Counted from the first letter of the stretch, positions 37,095 to 45,991 are shown. The stretch is 64,000 bases of DNA from Sinorhizobium shofinae (GCA_001704765.1 MBFK01000059.1:288-64287), one strand, 5' to 3'. Numbers and translations are program-made. The notes: a model not told the origin generated them from the letters alone.

Positions 37095-38114
37095 GTGAGT
37101 TTGCGCGGCAAGGTGATTACGCTTCACGACGTGGCCGTCAGGGCCGGCGTCAGCCGGATGACCGTATCGAAAGTCCTGCGCGGCGCGGGAAACATTTCGG
37201 CGGATACCCGCCGAAGGGTAAAGCAAGCCGCCGACGAGCTCGGCTATCTGCCGAACAATCTTGCCGGGTCGCTGAGCTCACGCAAAAGCCGGATGGTGGC
37301 GGTGATCATCCCGTCGATCAGCGACATCGTGTTTTCGGAGGTCTTGAGCGGCATCAATGCAACGCTTCGGCCGCGGGGGTTTCAGACTTTCATCGGGGAA
37401 TCGCTCTTCGAGCCGGAGACCGAAACCGAGCTCATCCGGGCCATGCTTTCGTTCCGACCGGCCGGGATCTTGCTGAACGGCGGCATGGCGCGAAGCGTGG
37501 ATGCGGAAGGGCTATTGGCGCGGCGAAACTGCCCGGCGATCCAGCTTTGGGATTGCGACAGGCGGGCGCTGGATTTCAGCGCCGGTCCGTCGCACGAGGA
37601 AGCCGGACGCCTGGTTGCAAACCATTTCCTCGAGCGCGGGCTGCGGCGTATCGCCTATGTAGGCGCCGAACTCGACAAGGACCTCTGCGCCCGCCGCCGT
37701 TATTTGGCGCTGAAGTCGTCGCTTGCCGCCGCAGGCATCGATCTTCTCAGCGTGACTTGCGAAGACAGGCCACGGCAAGCAGCCACAGGACGCTTTCTGA
37801 CTGAGCAGCTGGTGCGGACGCATCCCGAGATCAATGCCATCCACTTTCTCAACGACGCTATGGCGCTCGGCGGTCTCTCCTACCTGTACGAAGCCGGGCT
37901 CCCGGTGCCCGGGCGGGTCTCGGTGGTCGGTTTCAATGGAACATCGCTCGCAAACGCGGTGCGAACGCGGCTCACCACGATCGACGTGCCGCGAACAGTG
38001 ATCGGCGAGAAAGCCGCACAAGCGCTGTTGCACATCATCGCGGAGGAGCCTGTGCCGGACTCCTGGCAAGCGCCGCTCGAGCTCGTGCAGGGAAATACGA
38101 CCGTGACCGCATAG
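37095..38114 (+). CDS. LacI-family transcriptional regulator
   Basis: A 339-residue repressor. The HTH reads ITLHDVAVRAGVSRMTVSKVLRG followed by the hinge region ADELGYLPNNLAGSLSSRKS; the ligand domain has VAVIIPSISDIVFSEVLSGI and ends with VVGFNGTSLANAVRTRLTTIDVPR. The start is GTG 37095 with GGAGAA upstream. It lies between two importer operons and its likely operators occur before both, so it probably controls both in response to a sugar or sugar-like effector and represses itself. Confidence 0.9.
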   Translation: MSLRGKVITLHDVAVRAGVSRMTVSKVLRGAGNISADTRRRVKQAADELGYLPNNLAGSLSSRKSRMVAVIIPSISDIVFSEVLSGINATLRPRGFQTFIGESLFEPETETELIRAMLSFRPAGILLNGGMARSVDAEGLLARRNCPAIQLWDCDRRALDFSAGPSHEEAGRLVANHFLERGLRRIAYVGAELDKDLCARRRYLALKSSLAAAGIDLLSVTCEDRPRQAATGRFLTEQLVRTHPEINAIHFLNDAMALGGLSYLYEAGLPVPGRVSVVGFNGTSLANAVRTRLTTIDVPRTVIGEKAAQALLHIIAEEPVPDSWQAPLELVQGNTTVTA

Positions 38115-38126
38115 GTCTGAAAAAAG

Positions 38127-38146
38127 GGGCACCATTCGCGGTGCCC
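38127..38146 (-). terminator. Rho-independent terminator of the sugar ABC operon
   Basis: GGGCACC (38127-38133) and GGTGCCC (38140-38146) pair around ATTCGC. On the minus strand the stem is followed by a T-run (A-run at 38120-38125 on plus), 15 bases after the binding-protein stop. It may also slow plus-strand transcripts from the LacI gene. Confidence 0.8.
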
Positions 38147-38160
38147 AAGTTCCTGGGAGA

Positions 38161-39261
38161 TTACATCTTGCCCCAAAGCTTCTTGTATTGGTCGCGATAG
38201 CCATTGTCGGGATCGAACGTGTTCTTGGGCCCGCCGTCGAACTCGACATTGTCGGCCGTCACCACGTGCAGCGGAGACAGATAGCCCGACCATTTTTCTC
38301 CGGCGAAGGCGCGGTTCAGCTCGTCGACCAGCTGCCAGCCCTGCAGGTTGAGCGGCTCGGCGACCGTCACCTTCTGGAACTGGGCGGCGCGGATGCGCTG
38401 ATAGGCGGATTCCGAGCCGTCGCCTGCCGCGACGTTGATCGGCGCGTCGGTGCCGCTCTTTCCGGCGGCCGCGAGCGACGGTCCCATGAAGTCGAAATAC
38501 AGGTCGTTGATCGCCAGCGAATGCGTCCACTGGTCGCCGTATTTCTGCAGCAGCGACGTGGTCAGCTGCGGCATGCGCTGCGACGTCTCGGCGATCGGCG
38601 TGTCGACATATTCGAGGACCTTGCCGCCGAGCGCTTCGATTTCCGCCTTCATTTTGTCGGCCTTGGCGATCGCGATCGCATAGGTCGAGTCGGTAAAGAT
38701 CACGACACCCGGCTTGCCTTTGGCGTCGACAAAGGCCCAGTTGGCTGCAGCCTTCGACACTTCCATCGCGTCGGTGCTGACATTGGCGAAGAGCCCGGTC
38801 TTGTCGTCCGGACCGATCACCGGCCCGGCATGCCAGGCGACGAGCGGGATACCGGCGGCCTTGGCCTGTTCAAGCGCCGGCGCCTGCTCAACGGCGTCGA
38901 AGCCGTTGATGATGATGCCGGCCGGCTTCAGCGCCATCGCCTGGCCGAAGGCCGCCGTGCGGCCGCCGATCGAGCCGGCGCCGTCGATCACCTTCACCTC
39001 CCAGCCGATCGCGGCCGCAGCCTCTTCGACGCCGGTGGTGACGCCCAGGATGCCGCCGTTCTTCAGGTCACCGGCGAGCACGACGATGGTCTTGCCCTCC
39101 TGTGCCTTCGGACCCGCCGATGGCCCATCCCAGGCGCTCACCTTGTTTGCATATTTCGTGACGATCGCCTGAGCATCGGCCATCGAATCGGCCCAGGCGA
39201 CATTGGCGCCCATCAGCGCGATTGCCGCAACCGTGCCTGTCATGAAAGTCCTGCGCTTCAT
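38161..39261 (-). CDS. Sugar ABC transporter substrate-binding protein (PBP1 type)
   Basis: A 366-residue binding protein of the ribose/xylose class. Residues 1-24 are a signal peptide (RRTFMTGTVAAIALMGANVAWA). The mature protein contains GKTIVVLAGDLKNGGILGVTTGVEEAAAAIGW (in parts), LKPAGIIINGFDAVEQAPALEQAKAAGIPLVAWHAG and a C-terminal GDGSESAYQRIRAAQFQKVTVAEPL block, the two-lobed fold. ATG 39261 follows GGAGGAAGG; longer frames upstream overlap the permease gene. Third gene of the operon, with a terminator after it. Confidence 0.88.
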   Translation of the reverse strand: MKRRTFMTGTVAAIALMGANVAWADSMADAQAIVTKYANKVSAWDGPSAGPKAQEGKTIVVLAGDLKNGGILGVTTGVEEAAAAIGWEVKVIDGAGSIGGRTAAFGQAMALKPAGIIINGFDAVEQAPALEQAKAAGIPLVAWHAGPVIGPDDKTGLFANVSTDAMEVSKAAANWAFVDAKGKPGVVIFTDSTYAIAIAKADKMKAEIEALGGKVLEYVDTPIAETSQRMPQLTTSLLQKYGDQWTHSLAINDLYFDFMGPSLAAAGKSGTDAPINVAAGDGSESAYQRIRAAQFQKVTVAEPLNLQGWQLVDELNRAFAGEKWSGYLSPLHVVTADNVEFDGGPKNTFDPDNGYRDQYKKLWGKM

Positions 39262-39299
39262 ATACCCTTCCTCCCTTGGGTTCGTGCAGATCATTTGGT

Positions 39300-40364
39300 T
39301 CACTTCGTCCCGGCCAACTCCGCGACCGGAGCCGTCGGAGCCTTGCGCGCAACAGTTCCCCTCCTTCGCTGCGCGTAGCCGGCTATGCCGATCGCGACCA
39401 GCAGCGTGACGCCGTTGAACAGCGGTTCGACGAAGAACGAGCCGCCGAATTGCTGGATGCCGGAGATGCCCACCGCCAGGATGATCACGCCGATCATCGT
39501 GCCCCAGACATTGACGCGGCCGGGCTTTATGGTGGTCGAGCCGAGGAAGGCCCCGACCAGTGCGGGCAACAGATATTCGAGACCGACGCTCGCCTGGCCG
39601 ATCCTGAGTTTCGAAGCAAGTAGCACGCCGGCGAGCGCCGCGAGCGTCCCCGAGGAAACGAAGGCGCCGATGACGAAGCGGCGGACGGGAATGCCGTTCA
39701 GTGCCGCCGCCTTGGGGTTCGCGCCGATCGCGTAGACATAGCGCCCGATCGGCAGATATTCGAGGACGAGCCACAGCACCAGCGCGAGGACGAGGACATA
39801 GAAGCCGGTGATCGGCAGGCCGAGGACCATCGTGCCGTTCAAGGAATAGAAGCCTTCCGGCAGCACGCCAACCACCTGCCGACCGCCGGTGTGCCAGAGC
39901 GCCAGCGCGTAAAGGATGGTTCCGGTGCCGAGCGTGGCGATGAAGGAGTCGATCCGCGCCACCTCGACGAGCAGGCCGTTCAGGAAACCGGTGAGCGCGC
40001 CGAGCAGCAGGACGATCAGGACGGCGACCGGCCAGGGCACGCCGAACATCGTCTGCAGGCTGATGGCCAGGATATGCCAGAGCACGATGCCGTAGCCGAC
40101 CGTCAGATCGATGCGTCCAGAGGCCATCGGAATCATCGCCGCCAGCGACAGGATGGCGATGATCGCCTTGTCGGAGATGATCGAACGAACGTTGAGAACC
40201 GTCGGAAAGGTCTGCGGCAAGAGCAGCGAGAAAAGGACAATCAGCAACAACGTCAGGACGACGAGGCCATAGACCGGCAAAAAGCGTATCAGCTTCTGCG
40301 CCAGGCTCAGGCCGTCAAGCTCGCCACGGGTCGGCTCAAGCGCGGTGGATTCGATCGACTGCAT
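39300..40364 (-). CDS. Sugar ABC transporter permease (RbsC type)
   Basis: A 354-residue permease with 8-10 membrane segments. Typical blocks are IISDKAIIAILSLAAMIPMASGRIDLTVGYG, GFLNGLLVEVARIDSFIATLGTGTILYALAL and LPALVGAFLGSTTIKPGRVNVWGTMIGV (given in parts), all of the BPD_transp_2 family. It starts 16 bases after the ATPase stop. Forms a homodimeric channel for the imported monosaccharide-like ligand. Confidence 0.9.
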   Translation of the reverse strand: MQSIESTALEPTRGELDGLSLAQKLIRFLPVYGLVVLTLLLIVLFSLLLPQTFPTVLNVRSIISDKAIIAILSLAAMIPMASGRIDLTVGYGIVLWHILAISLQTMFGVPWPVAVLIVLLLGALTGFLNGLLVEVARIDSFIATLGTGTILYALALWHTGGRQVVGVLPEGFYSLNGTMVLGLPITGFYVLVLALVLWLVLEYLPIGRYVYAIGANPKAAALNGIPVRRFVIGAFVSSGTLAALAGVLLASKLRIGQASVGLEYLLPALVGAFLGSTTIKPGRVNVWGTMIGVIILAVGISGIQQFGGSFFVEPLFNGVTLLVAIGIAGYAQRRRGTVARKAPTAPVAELAGTK

Positions 40365-40380
40365 TTTCTTCTCCCGGAAC

Positions 40381-41877
40381 TCAGGCCGCTTCGGAGGCCG
40401 AGGCGGCGGCTATCACTGCCGAGGTCGTCAGTTCTTCGCCCTGCAACTCGCGGACGATGCGCCCGCGAGAAAAGACCAAGGCGCGATGGCAGATATGGGC
40501 GATTTCCTCGAAATCAGTCGAGACGACGACGACGGCGAGCCCCGCCTCGAGCGCCCGCGCAATCAGCCGATAGATGTCGGCCTTGGCGCCGACATCGACA
40601 CCCGCGGTCGGGTCTTCGGCGACGAGCAGCTTGCGGCCGGTTGCGAGCCAGCGGCCGACCACGACCTTCTGCTGGTTGCCGCCGGAAAGCGCCTCGATCG
40701 GCAGGCTCTGGTCGTTCGGCCTCAATCCCACGCTTTCACCGATCGCCTCCGCCAGGGCGGCTTCCTTGGCAGGCGCGAGGACAGAAAACAGGCCGCGGCC
40801 CGCCGCCTGCGGATTGAGGAAGGTGTTCTCGCGCAGCGACAGCGACATGGCGACCGATTCTTCCGTTCGGTCGCGGGCGATCAGGCCGACGCCGGATCGC
40901 ATCGCCGCCACCGGGCTCGTCAGGTCGGGTTGCTGCCCGCCGATCGTGACTGTTCCCGAAAACGGCTCGCAGCCGAACAGGGCGCGTCCGACCAGTTCCT
41001 GACCGGCGCCGCGCAGGCCAACCAGCCCGATGAGTTCACCTTTGAGCACATCGAAGGAGACGGGCCCGACACCCTGGCAGGCGAGATGCTTGACACTCAC
41101 GACCGCTTCGCCCGGCGTGCTCGCCGCCTTGACGAAAAGCTGATCGGCCTTGCGCCCGACGATCATTTCGATGAGCTCGTCGGGTGTCGTCTGGGCAACC
41201 GGCTTCTGGCCGACGAGACGACCGTCGCGCAGCACCGCGACGCGATCGGCGATCCGGAAGATCTCGTCGAGCCGATGCGACACGTAGATCATCGCGACGC
41301 CGCGTTCCTTCAGGGGCCGAATGGCGTTGAAGAGCCGCTCCACCTCGTCTGCCGGAAGGCTTGCCGTCGGCTCGTCGAGCACCAGCACATCCGCCTCAAC
41401 GGCAAGTGCCCGAGCGATCGCCACCAGTGATTTTTCCGTTCGCGTCAGCGCCTGGACGCGCGTCGAGGGATCGAAATCGCAGCCGACGAGACGCAGGGCC
41501 GCGCGCGCCCGCTCCTCCGTGCGCCGCCAGTCGATCAGCCGCGTCCGCATCGAGAAGCCCTGCGCCAGACCGACATTCTCGCCGACCGTCATCCACTCGA
41601 TGAGGCCGAGATCCTGGTGGATGAAGGCGACCGGCTGCCGCTTGTTCGGCTTCGGCGGCTGGTTGACATAGGCTTCGCCGCGGAACCTGATCTCGCCGCC
41701 ATCAGGCCGGTAGATGCCGGCGAGCGTCTTGATCAGCGTCGACTTGCCCGCGCCGTTCTCGCCGAGAAGCGCGAGGATTTCTCCGGCTTCGAGAGCGAGC
41801 GAGACCTGGGACAATGCCCGGGTGCCGCCGAACTCCTTGGTGATGGAACGGAACTCCAAGAGCTTCTCACCATCCAT
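40381..41877 (-). CDS. Sugar ABC transporter ATP-binding protein (RbsA type)
   Basis: A 498-residue double ATPase. The first half has Walker A GENGAGKST, an unusually degenerate signature (LTRTEKSLVAIARAL) and Walker B VLVLDEPTASL. The second half has a weak Walker A-like RGAGQELVG, signature LSGGNQQKVVVGRWL and LLVAEDPTAGVDVG. Such an unequal pair is normal for the RbsA class. It is the first gene of the operon, starting 36 bases downstream of the palindromic operator. Confidence 0.9.
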   Translation of the reverse strand: MDGEKLLEFRSITKEFGGTRALSQVSLALEAGEILALLGENGAGKSTLIKTLAGIYRPDGGEIRFRGEAYVNQPPKPNKRQPVAFIHQDLGLIEWMTVGENVGLAQGFSMRTRLIDWRRTEERARAALRLVGCDFDPSTRVQALTRTEKSLVAIARALAVEADVLVLDEPTASLPADEVERLFNAIRPLKERGVAMIYVSHRLDEIFRIADRVAVLRDGRLVGQKPVAQTTPDELIEMIVGRKADQLFVKAASTPGEAVVSVKHLACQGVGPVSFDVLKGELIGLVGLRGAGQELVGRALFGCEPFSGTVTIGGQQPDLTSPVAAMRSGVGLIARDRTEESVAMSLSLRENTFLNPQAAGRGLFSVLAPAKEAALAEAIGESVGLRPNDQSLPIEALSGGNQQKVVVGRWLATGRKLLVAEDPTAGVDVGAKADIYRLIARALEAGLAVVVVSTDFEEIAHICHRALVFSRGRIVRELQGEELTTSAVIAAASASEAA

Positions 41878-41912
41878 GCGCTCCTCCCAAAGCCGGCGGT
41901 TGAGGAGGAGCT

Positions 41913-41930
41913 TATGTTATCGATAACATA
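41913..41930 (-). promoter_or_regulatory. LacI-type operator before the sugar ABC operon
   Basis: TATGTTATCGATAACATA is a perfect 18-base palindrome and contains the same TGTTATCGATAACA core as 37029-37042. It lies between the ATPase start and the end of the BON gene, where the operon promoter must be. Confidence 0.75.
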
Positions 41931-41987
41931 ATGGTCAAGGGGGATATTAAACCGGAGCGTTGGATCTGCAGGCACGCGCCGACATCA

Positions 41988-42596
41988 TCACGCGCTTGTC
42001 GGCCTCACCCGAAGGTTGTTTTGCACATAGGAGACGCCGGAAACACCTTCCGCGCAATCCTCCGCCCACCTCTTGTCCTGCCGGCTCGAAACAAAGCCGC
42101 GCAGGGTGGCCTCGCCATCGGAAACCGAGACTTCGATGTCGGAAGCATCGAGCCACGGGTCTTCGGTCAGCCGATCGTTGACGTCCTCCGCGATCCGGGC
42201 GTCCGATCGTTTGTAACCGCGCGGACCTTTGCCCCGGAAGCGGCCCTCCTCGCCGCGCCTCCTCCGGCCGCCGGGCCAATCTTCCTGACCGGATCGGTTC
42301 CGGAAGGGCGCAGCATTCTCGTAAGGATCGAAGGAACCGAGTTCCTCGATGCGGCGCTGCAGATCGCGACCCCCGCCGCCATGAAAATTGCCGCTGTCTC
42401 GGCCACGATCCGAATGTCGCAGCGCGTCCGCGAACCATGCGCCTTCGCCACCCTCGTCACCGCGGCGACGCCACCGCTCCTCATCGCGGCACCTCTCGTC
42501 GAATGGTCTACCATGCCTCCCGTAGTCACGGTCGCGCCGCGGCTCACCGCGGGTCGGGTCGTCCCGCCTGTTGTGGCCCTGCCAATCGCCTTTCAT
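41988..42596 (-). CDS. BON-domain protein with Arg/Gly-rich N-terminus
   Basis: A 202-residue protein. The first 125 residues are low complexity and rich in Arg, Gly, Asp and Glu (for example HNRRDDPTRGEPRRDRDYGRHG), probably disordered; the short WFADALRHSDRG block occurs in rhizobial stress proteins. The last 70 residues are a BON domain: ARIAEDVNDRLTEDPWLDASDIEVSV...GEATLRGFV. BON proteins bind phospholipid or envelope components and are often stress-induced (OsmY-like), but here no signal peptide is present. ATG 42596 follows a strong GGAGGAGG site. Its 3' end faces the operator of the sugar ABC operon. Confidence 0.8.
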   Translation of the reverse strand: MKGDWQGHNRRDDPTRGEPRRDRDYGRHGRPFDERCRDEERWRRRGDEGGEGAWFADALRHSDRGRDSGNFHGGGGRDLQRRIEELGSFDPYENAAPFRNRSGQEDWPGGRRRRGEEGRFRGKGPRGYKRSDARIAEDVNDRLTEDPWLDASDIEVSVSDGEATLRGFVSSRQDKRWAEDCAEGVSGVSYVQNNLRVRPTSA

Positions 42597-42928
42597 CCAT
42601 CCTCCTCCTTCTTGTGTTCACCACGTGCGAAGGGAGGCCCGCCGGCCGATCTGGCGGGCCTCGGTCTTCGCGATACAGCGCTACGCCGCCGCCAACCACG
42701 AGACGAAAGGTTTGTTCCCTGGAGGTTCCTTGCCGGAACGCATCTGCCGTAGCCCGTAAGGAGTAGGGCATTTGAATTCGTTCACGAACCGTTGCCCCGC
42801 TGTTCGTACTTATTTCAGCCATTCATTATGGAGGTGGCGAGGCGCGTCGAAGGCTCGGTTTTGACCCGTCGGAACAACTTGCCGCACGGCCGAGTTGAAC
42901 GCGGCTGGGCGCAAAGACGGGAGCGAAA
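42597..42928. other. 332-base divergent gap, nothing firm
   Basis: The space between the BON and SIR2 genes, which point away from each other, should hold both promoters. I see no clear sigma-70 pair or strong repeat. Confidence 0.35.
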
Positions 42929-43744
42929 ATGAAGGAACACCTGGAGGCGATCGCTTCGGCGTTGAAACGGCGGCATGCGGTGCTGTTCGTCGGCGCCGGC
43001 GTGTCGATGAGCGTCGGGTTGCCGTCCTGGAAGACGCTGATCGACCACATGCTGAAGGACCTCAATCTCGAGGGTTCCGTGACGAAGGAACCGGACGTCA
43101 CCTATCAAACGATCGCCGAGTGCTATCGTCTGGAGCATGGCAATATCGACAGGCTTTGCGCGTGGATGCGTGAAAACTGGCGAGTCTCGCCGGAACGTAT
43201 CCGGAAATCCAACCTGCATCGGCTGATTATCAGGCTCGATTTCCCCGTCATCTACACCACCAACTACGACAGCAATCTGGAGATGGCTTACGACATTCAT
43301 GGCAAGCGCCATGCGAAGATCAGCCATGCGAGAGACATGGCGACCGCGCCTGCCGGGGTGACGCAGATCATCAAGTACCACGGCGATTTCGACGATGCCG
43401 AGACGCTCGTCCTTACCGAGACCGACTACTTCAACAGGCTGTCCTTCGACTCGCCGCTCGACGTGCGCTTCCGCAGCGACGCTCTTGGAGCGACGGTGCT
43501 TTTCATCGGCTACAGCATGTCGGATCTCAATATCAGACTGCTGCTGCACCGCATCTGGAGTACCTGGCGGGGCTCCGGATACGAGCGCGACCGGCCGCAA
43601 TCCTACGTTTTCATGTATCAGCCCAATCCGGTCCAGAAGGCGGTCCTGAGCAATTGGGGCGTGACCGTGCTCGCCGGAGAAGGGCCTGATCCGCAGCAGG
43701 CGCTTCTCGCTTTCATGCGCGCGCTTTGCTCGGAGGTCGGTTAG
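42929..43744 (+). CDS. SIR2-family protein, stand-alone
   Basis: A 271-residue protein of the SIR2_2 type. NAD-site motifs are visible: HAVLFVGAGVSMSVGLPSW (residues 16-34), VIYTTNYDSNLE (about 108-119, the TNxD element) and IIKYHGDFDDAETLVLTETDY (about 147-167, with the catalytic His in KYHGD). The segment GATVLFIGYSMSDLNIRLLL closes the fold. Proteins of this group act as NAD-consuming effectors in phage-defence systems, or as deacetylases. No TIR, argonaute, HerA or other usual partner gene lies beside it. ATG 42929 follows GGAG. Confidence 0.85.
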   Translation: MKEHLEAIASALKRRHAVLFVGAGVSMSVGLPSWKTLIDHMLKDLNLEGSVTKEPDVTYQTIAECYRLEHGNIDRLCAWMRENWRVSPERIRKSNLHRLIIRLDFPVIYTTNYDSNLEMAYDIHGKRHAKISHARDMATAPAGVTQIIKYHGDFDDAETLVLTETDYFNRLSFDSPLDVRFRSDALGATVLFIGYSMSDLNIRLLLHRIWSTWRGSGYERDRPQSYVFMYQPNPVQKAVLSNWGVTVLAGEGPDPQQALLAFMRALCSEVG

Positions 43745-43899
43745 ACCGAGAGGGACAGGCTCGATCTCGCCAGCTGCTGCGGTCGGGGGACTGGACGAAG
43801 CGCCGGACCGGCAGCGACTGCGCTGAACTGGTGGGCCCGAGGAGCCCGGGCGTTGTCGACCGACGCGCCGGGCTCGTTCCGTCGCAAAGAGCCTTGATC

Positions 43900-44604
43900 C
43901 TACAGGGAGCGGGTAAGCCCGCCGTCCACCCGGATATTCTGGCCGGTGATGTAGCCCGCGCCCTCGGAGGCGAGGAAGGCGACGGTGGCGGCGATCTCCT
44001 CGCTCGTTCCGTAGCGCTTCATCGGCACGCTGTCGCGGCGGGCTTCCGTCGCCGGCAGGCTGTCGATCCAGCCCGGCAGGACGTTGTTCATGCGGATATT
44101 GTCCTTCGCATAGCTGTCCGCATAGATCTTCGTGTAAGCGGCGAGCCCGGCGCGGAAAACCGCCGAGGTCGGGAACATCTCCGAGGGCTCGAAGGCCCAG
44201 GCCGTCGAGATGTTGATGATCGAGCCTGCGCCCTGCTTCTGCATGATCGGTGTCACCAGCCGCACCGCGCGGATGACGTTCATCAGATAGGTGTCGAGGC
44301 CCTTATGCCAGTCGTCGTCGCTGATCTCGATGATCGGGGCGCGCGGTCCATGGCCGGCGCTGTTGACGAGCACGTCGATCTGCCCCCAGGTGGAAACGGC
44401 AAGATCGACGAGCTTCTTCAAGTCCTCGTTCGACTGGTTCGAGCCGGTGACGCCGACGCCGCCGAGTTCCTGCGCCAGCGCCTCGCCCTTGCCGGAGGAG
44501 GAGAGGACCGCAACCCTGTAGCCATCCGCAGCGAGCCTGCGCGCGGCCGCCGCCCCCATACCGCTGCCGCCTGCCGTTACGAGCGCCACTCTTTCCTTTG
44601 CCAT
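43900..44604 (-). CDS. SDR-family protein with altered catalytic residues
   Basis: A 234-residue Rossmann protein of the short-chain dehydrogenase family: nucleotide loop TAGGSGMGAAAARRLAADGY, DVLVNSAGHGPRAP (NSAG in place of NNAG) and GSIINISTAWAF. The usual YxxxK pair is missing: alignment back from the NIRMNNVLPG block places Ser147 and Arg151 (SAVFR) at the Tyr and Lys positions. Either it works by another mechanism or is a binding protein. It is divergent from the LysR gene at 44713, which probably regulates it. Confidence 0.8.
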   Translation of the reverse strand: MAKERVALVTAGGSGMGAAAARRLAADGYRVAVLSSSGKGEALAQELGGVGVTGSNQSNEDLKKLVDLAVSTWGQIDVLVNSAGHGPRAPIIEISDDDWHKGLDTYLMNVIRAVRLVTPIMQKQGAGSIINISTAWAFEPSEMFPTSAVFRAGLAAYTKIYADSYAKDNIRMNNVLPGWIDSLPATEARRDSVPMKRYGTSEEIAATVAFLASEGAGYITGQNIRVDGGLTRSL

Positions 44605-44712
44605 ATCCTGTCCTTTCGCGGGAGTCGCCCCAGATTTCCGGCCGAGTTTGACATGGGGCGCGGTCCGGGTCTAAGCAGAAAAATACTCTCGTGCCTGTAG
44701 GAAAACTACTGG

Positions 44713-45612
44713 ATGGCTGGCGGACAAGGACCCTACACATTTCCCCCTCTGAACGCGCTCAGGATGTTCGAGAGTTCAGCGCGCCATCTGAATTTCCGCA
44801 TCGCGTCGGAGGAACTGGGCGTCACACAAGGGGCCGTCGCCCAGCAAGTGCGCGCCTTGGAGGAGCATCTGAACACCAGGCTCTTTGACCGCCGCGCGCG
44901 CGGCCTCGAACTGACCGAGGCGGGCCGGCGCTATCTGAAGCCCCTCCAGCGTGCCCTGTCGCTGATCTCGGACGCCACGCAGGAACTGAAACCCGCAAAG
45001 ACCATCGTCACGATCAGCGTTACGCCGTCCTTTGCCGCGAAATGGCTGATCCCGCGCCTCGGCAAATTCTCCGATTCGAACGGCGACACCGAGATCCAGG
45101 TGCTGGCGACCAACGGGCTTGCGAATTTCCAAAGCGACGGAGTCGATCTCGCCGTCCGCCAGACGAGGCCGCCCTTCGGGTCGGGGCTCACCGGCGACCT
45201 GCTGTTTCCCATGCGATTCGTTGCGGTCTGCAGCCCCGCCATCGTCGCCGAAACCCCCATCAGAACCGCCGAGGATCTGACGCGGCACGTGCTGCTCCAC
45301 GACGCGCACGGCATGTGGCCGGTCTTCCTGGAGCGCGCCGGCGTTGTGGCTGACGTCAGGACCCTGAAGTCGCTCCGATTTTCGCATAGCTCGTTGGCGA
45401 TCGACGCCGCCGTGGCCGGCCAGGGTATCGCGCTCGCCACCGAGGCGCTCGTCGAGGACGACCTTGCCGCCGGGCGCCTTTGCCGCCCCCTTGATTTTGC
45501 CGTGACCGACGAGCTCGGCTTTTACATCGTCCATCCACGCAGTCCGCGCAATGCCGAGCATGTCAGATCGATGCGGGACTGGCTCCTCGCCCAAAGCCAC
45601 GGCAGCGGCTAG
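44713..45612 (+). CDS. LysR-family regulator, GcvA-like
   Basis: A 299-residue regulator. The HTH reads PPLNALRMFESSARHLNFRIASEELGVTQGAVAQQVRALEEHLNTRLF (in parts); the effector domain has TIVTISVTPSFAAKWLIPRLGKF and VDLAVRQTRPPFGSGLTGDLLF, typical of the GcvA/AmpR group. It faces the SDR gene over a 108-base gap where its site is expected. Directly after its stop lies the tail of a truncated binding-protein gene. Confidence 0.9.
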   Translation: MAGGQGPYTFPPLNALRMFESSARHLNFRIASEELGVTQGAVAQQVRALEEHLNTRLFDRRARGLELTEAGRRYLKPLQRALSLISDATQELKPAKTIVTISVTPSFAAKWLIPRLGKFSDSNGDTEIQVLATNGLANFQSDGVDLAVRQTRPPFGSGLTGDLLFPMRFVAVCSPAIVAETPIRTAEDLTRHVLLHDAHGMWPVFLERAGVVADVRTLKSLRFSHSSLAIDAAVAGQGIALATEALVEDDLAAGRLCRPLDFAVTDELGFYIVHPRSPRNAEHVRSMRDWLLAQSHGSG

Positions 45613-45621
45613 GCGTCATGA

Positions 45622-45906
45622 AAGAACTGGACGGCGACAATTCCGGGACAGCGCCAGAAGCTCCTGACCGGCCGCATCGACCTGATGCCGATCTCGGAAA
45701 AATACTTCGACAAGCTGAAACGCGAGGGGGCACCCATCGAATCGACGGTGGTCCTTGCCGAGGACATATACTCGATCGCCTGCAATCCCTCCGTTCCGGA
45801 CGAACTGATCGGCCGCATGCAGAAGGGCCTCGACAAGGTCATCGCCGATGGAACGCAGGCGCGTCTGTTCGAGAAATACGGCATCGCGACCGACCAGCAG
45901 CAGTGA
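45622..45906 (+). pseudogene. SBP_bac_3 binding-protein gene, C-terminal remnant
   Basis: After a TGA at 45619-45621 the frame reads KNWTATIPGQRQKLLTGRIDLMPISEKYFDKLK and continues through AEDIYSIACNPSVPDELIGRMQKGLDKVIADGT to RLFEKYGIATDQQQ and TGA at 45904-45906. This is the last third of a periplasmic amino acid binding protein. Signal peptide and first lobe are missing, and the fragment begins 10 bases after the LysR stop, so a deletion joined the two. An in-frame ATG at 45685 could only give a 73-residue piece. Confidence 0.75.
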
Positions 45907-45991
45907 GCGGCAGCAATCTCAGTATAGGCCACCGACGCCTGGCCCTATATGATCCGTGGAATCTACGCTTTCGCGAGGTCGGCAGACACAG

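Noticed and set aside
42929-44604. SIR2 gene plus neighbouring SDR as a Thoeris-like two-gene defence system
   Set aside because: Thoeris needs a TIR-domain partner; the SDR is on the opposite strand and shows only a Rossmann dehydrogenase layout.
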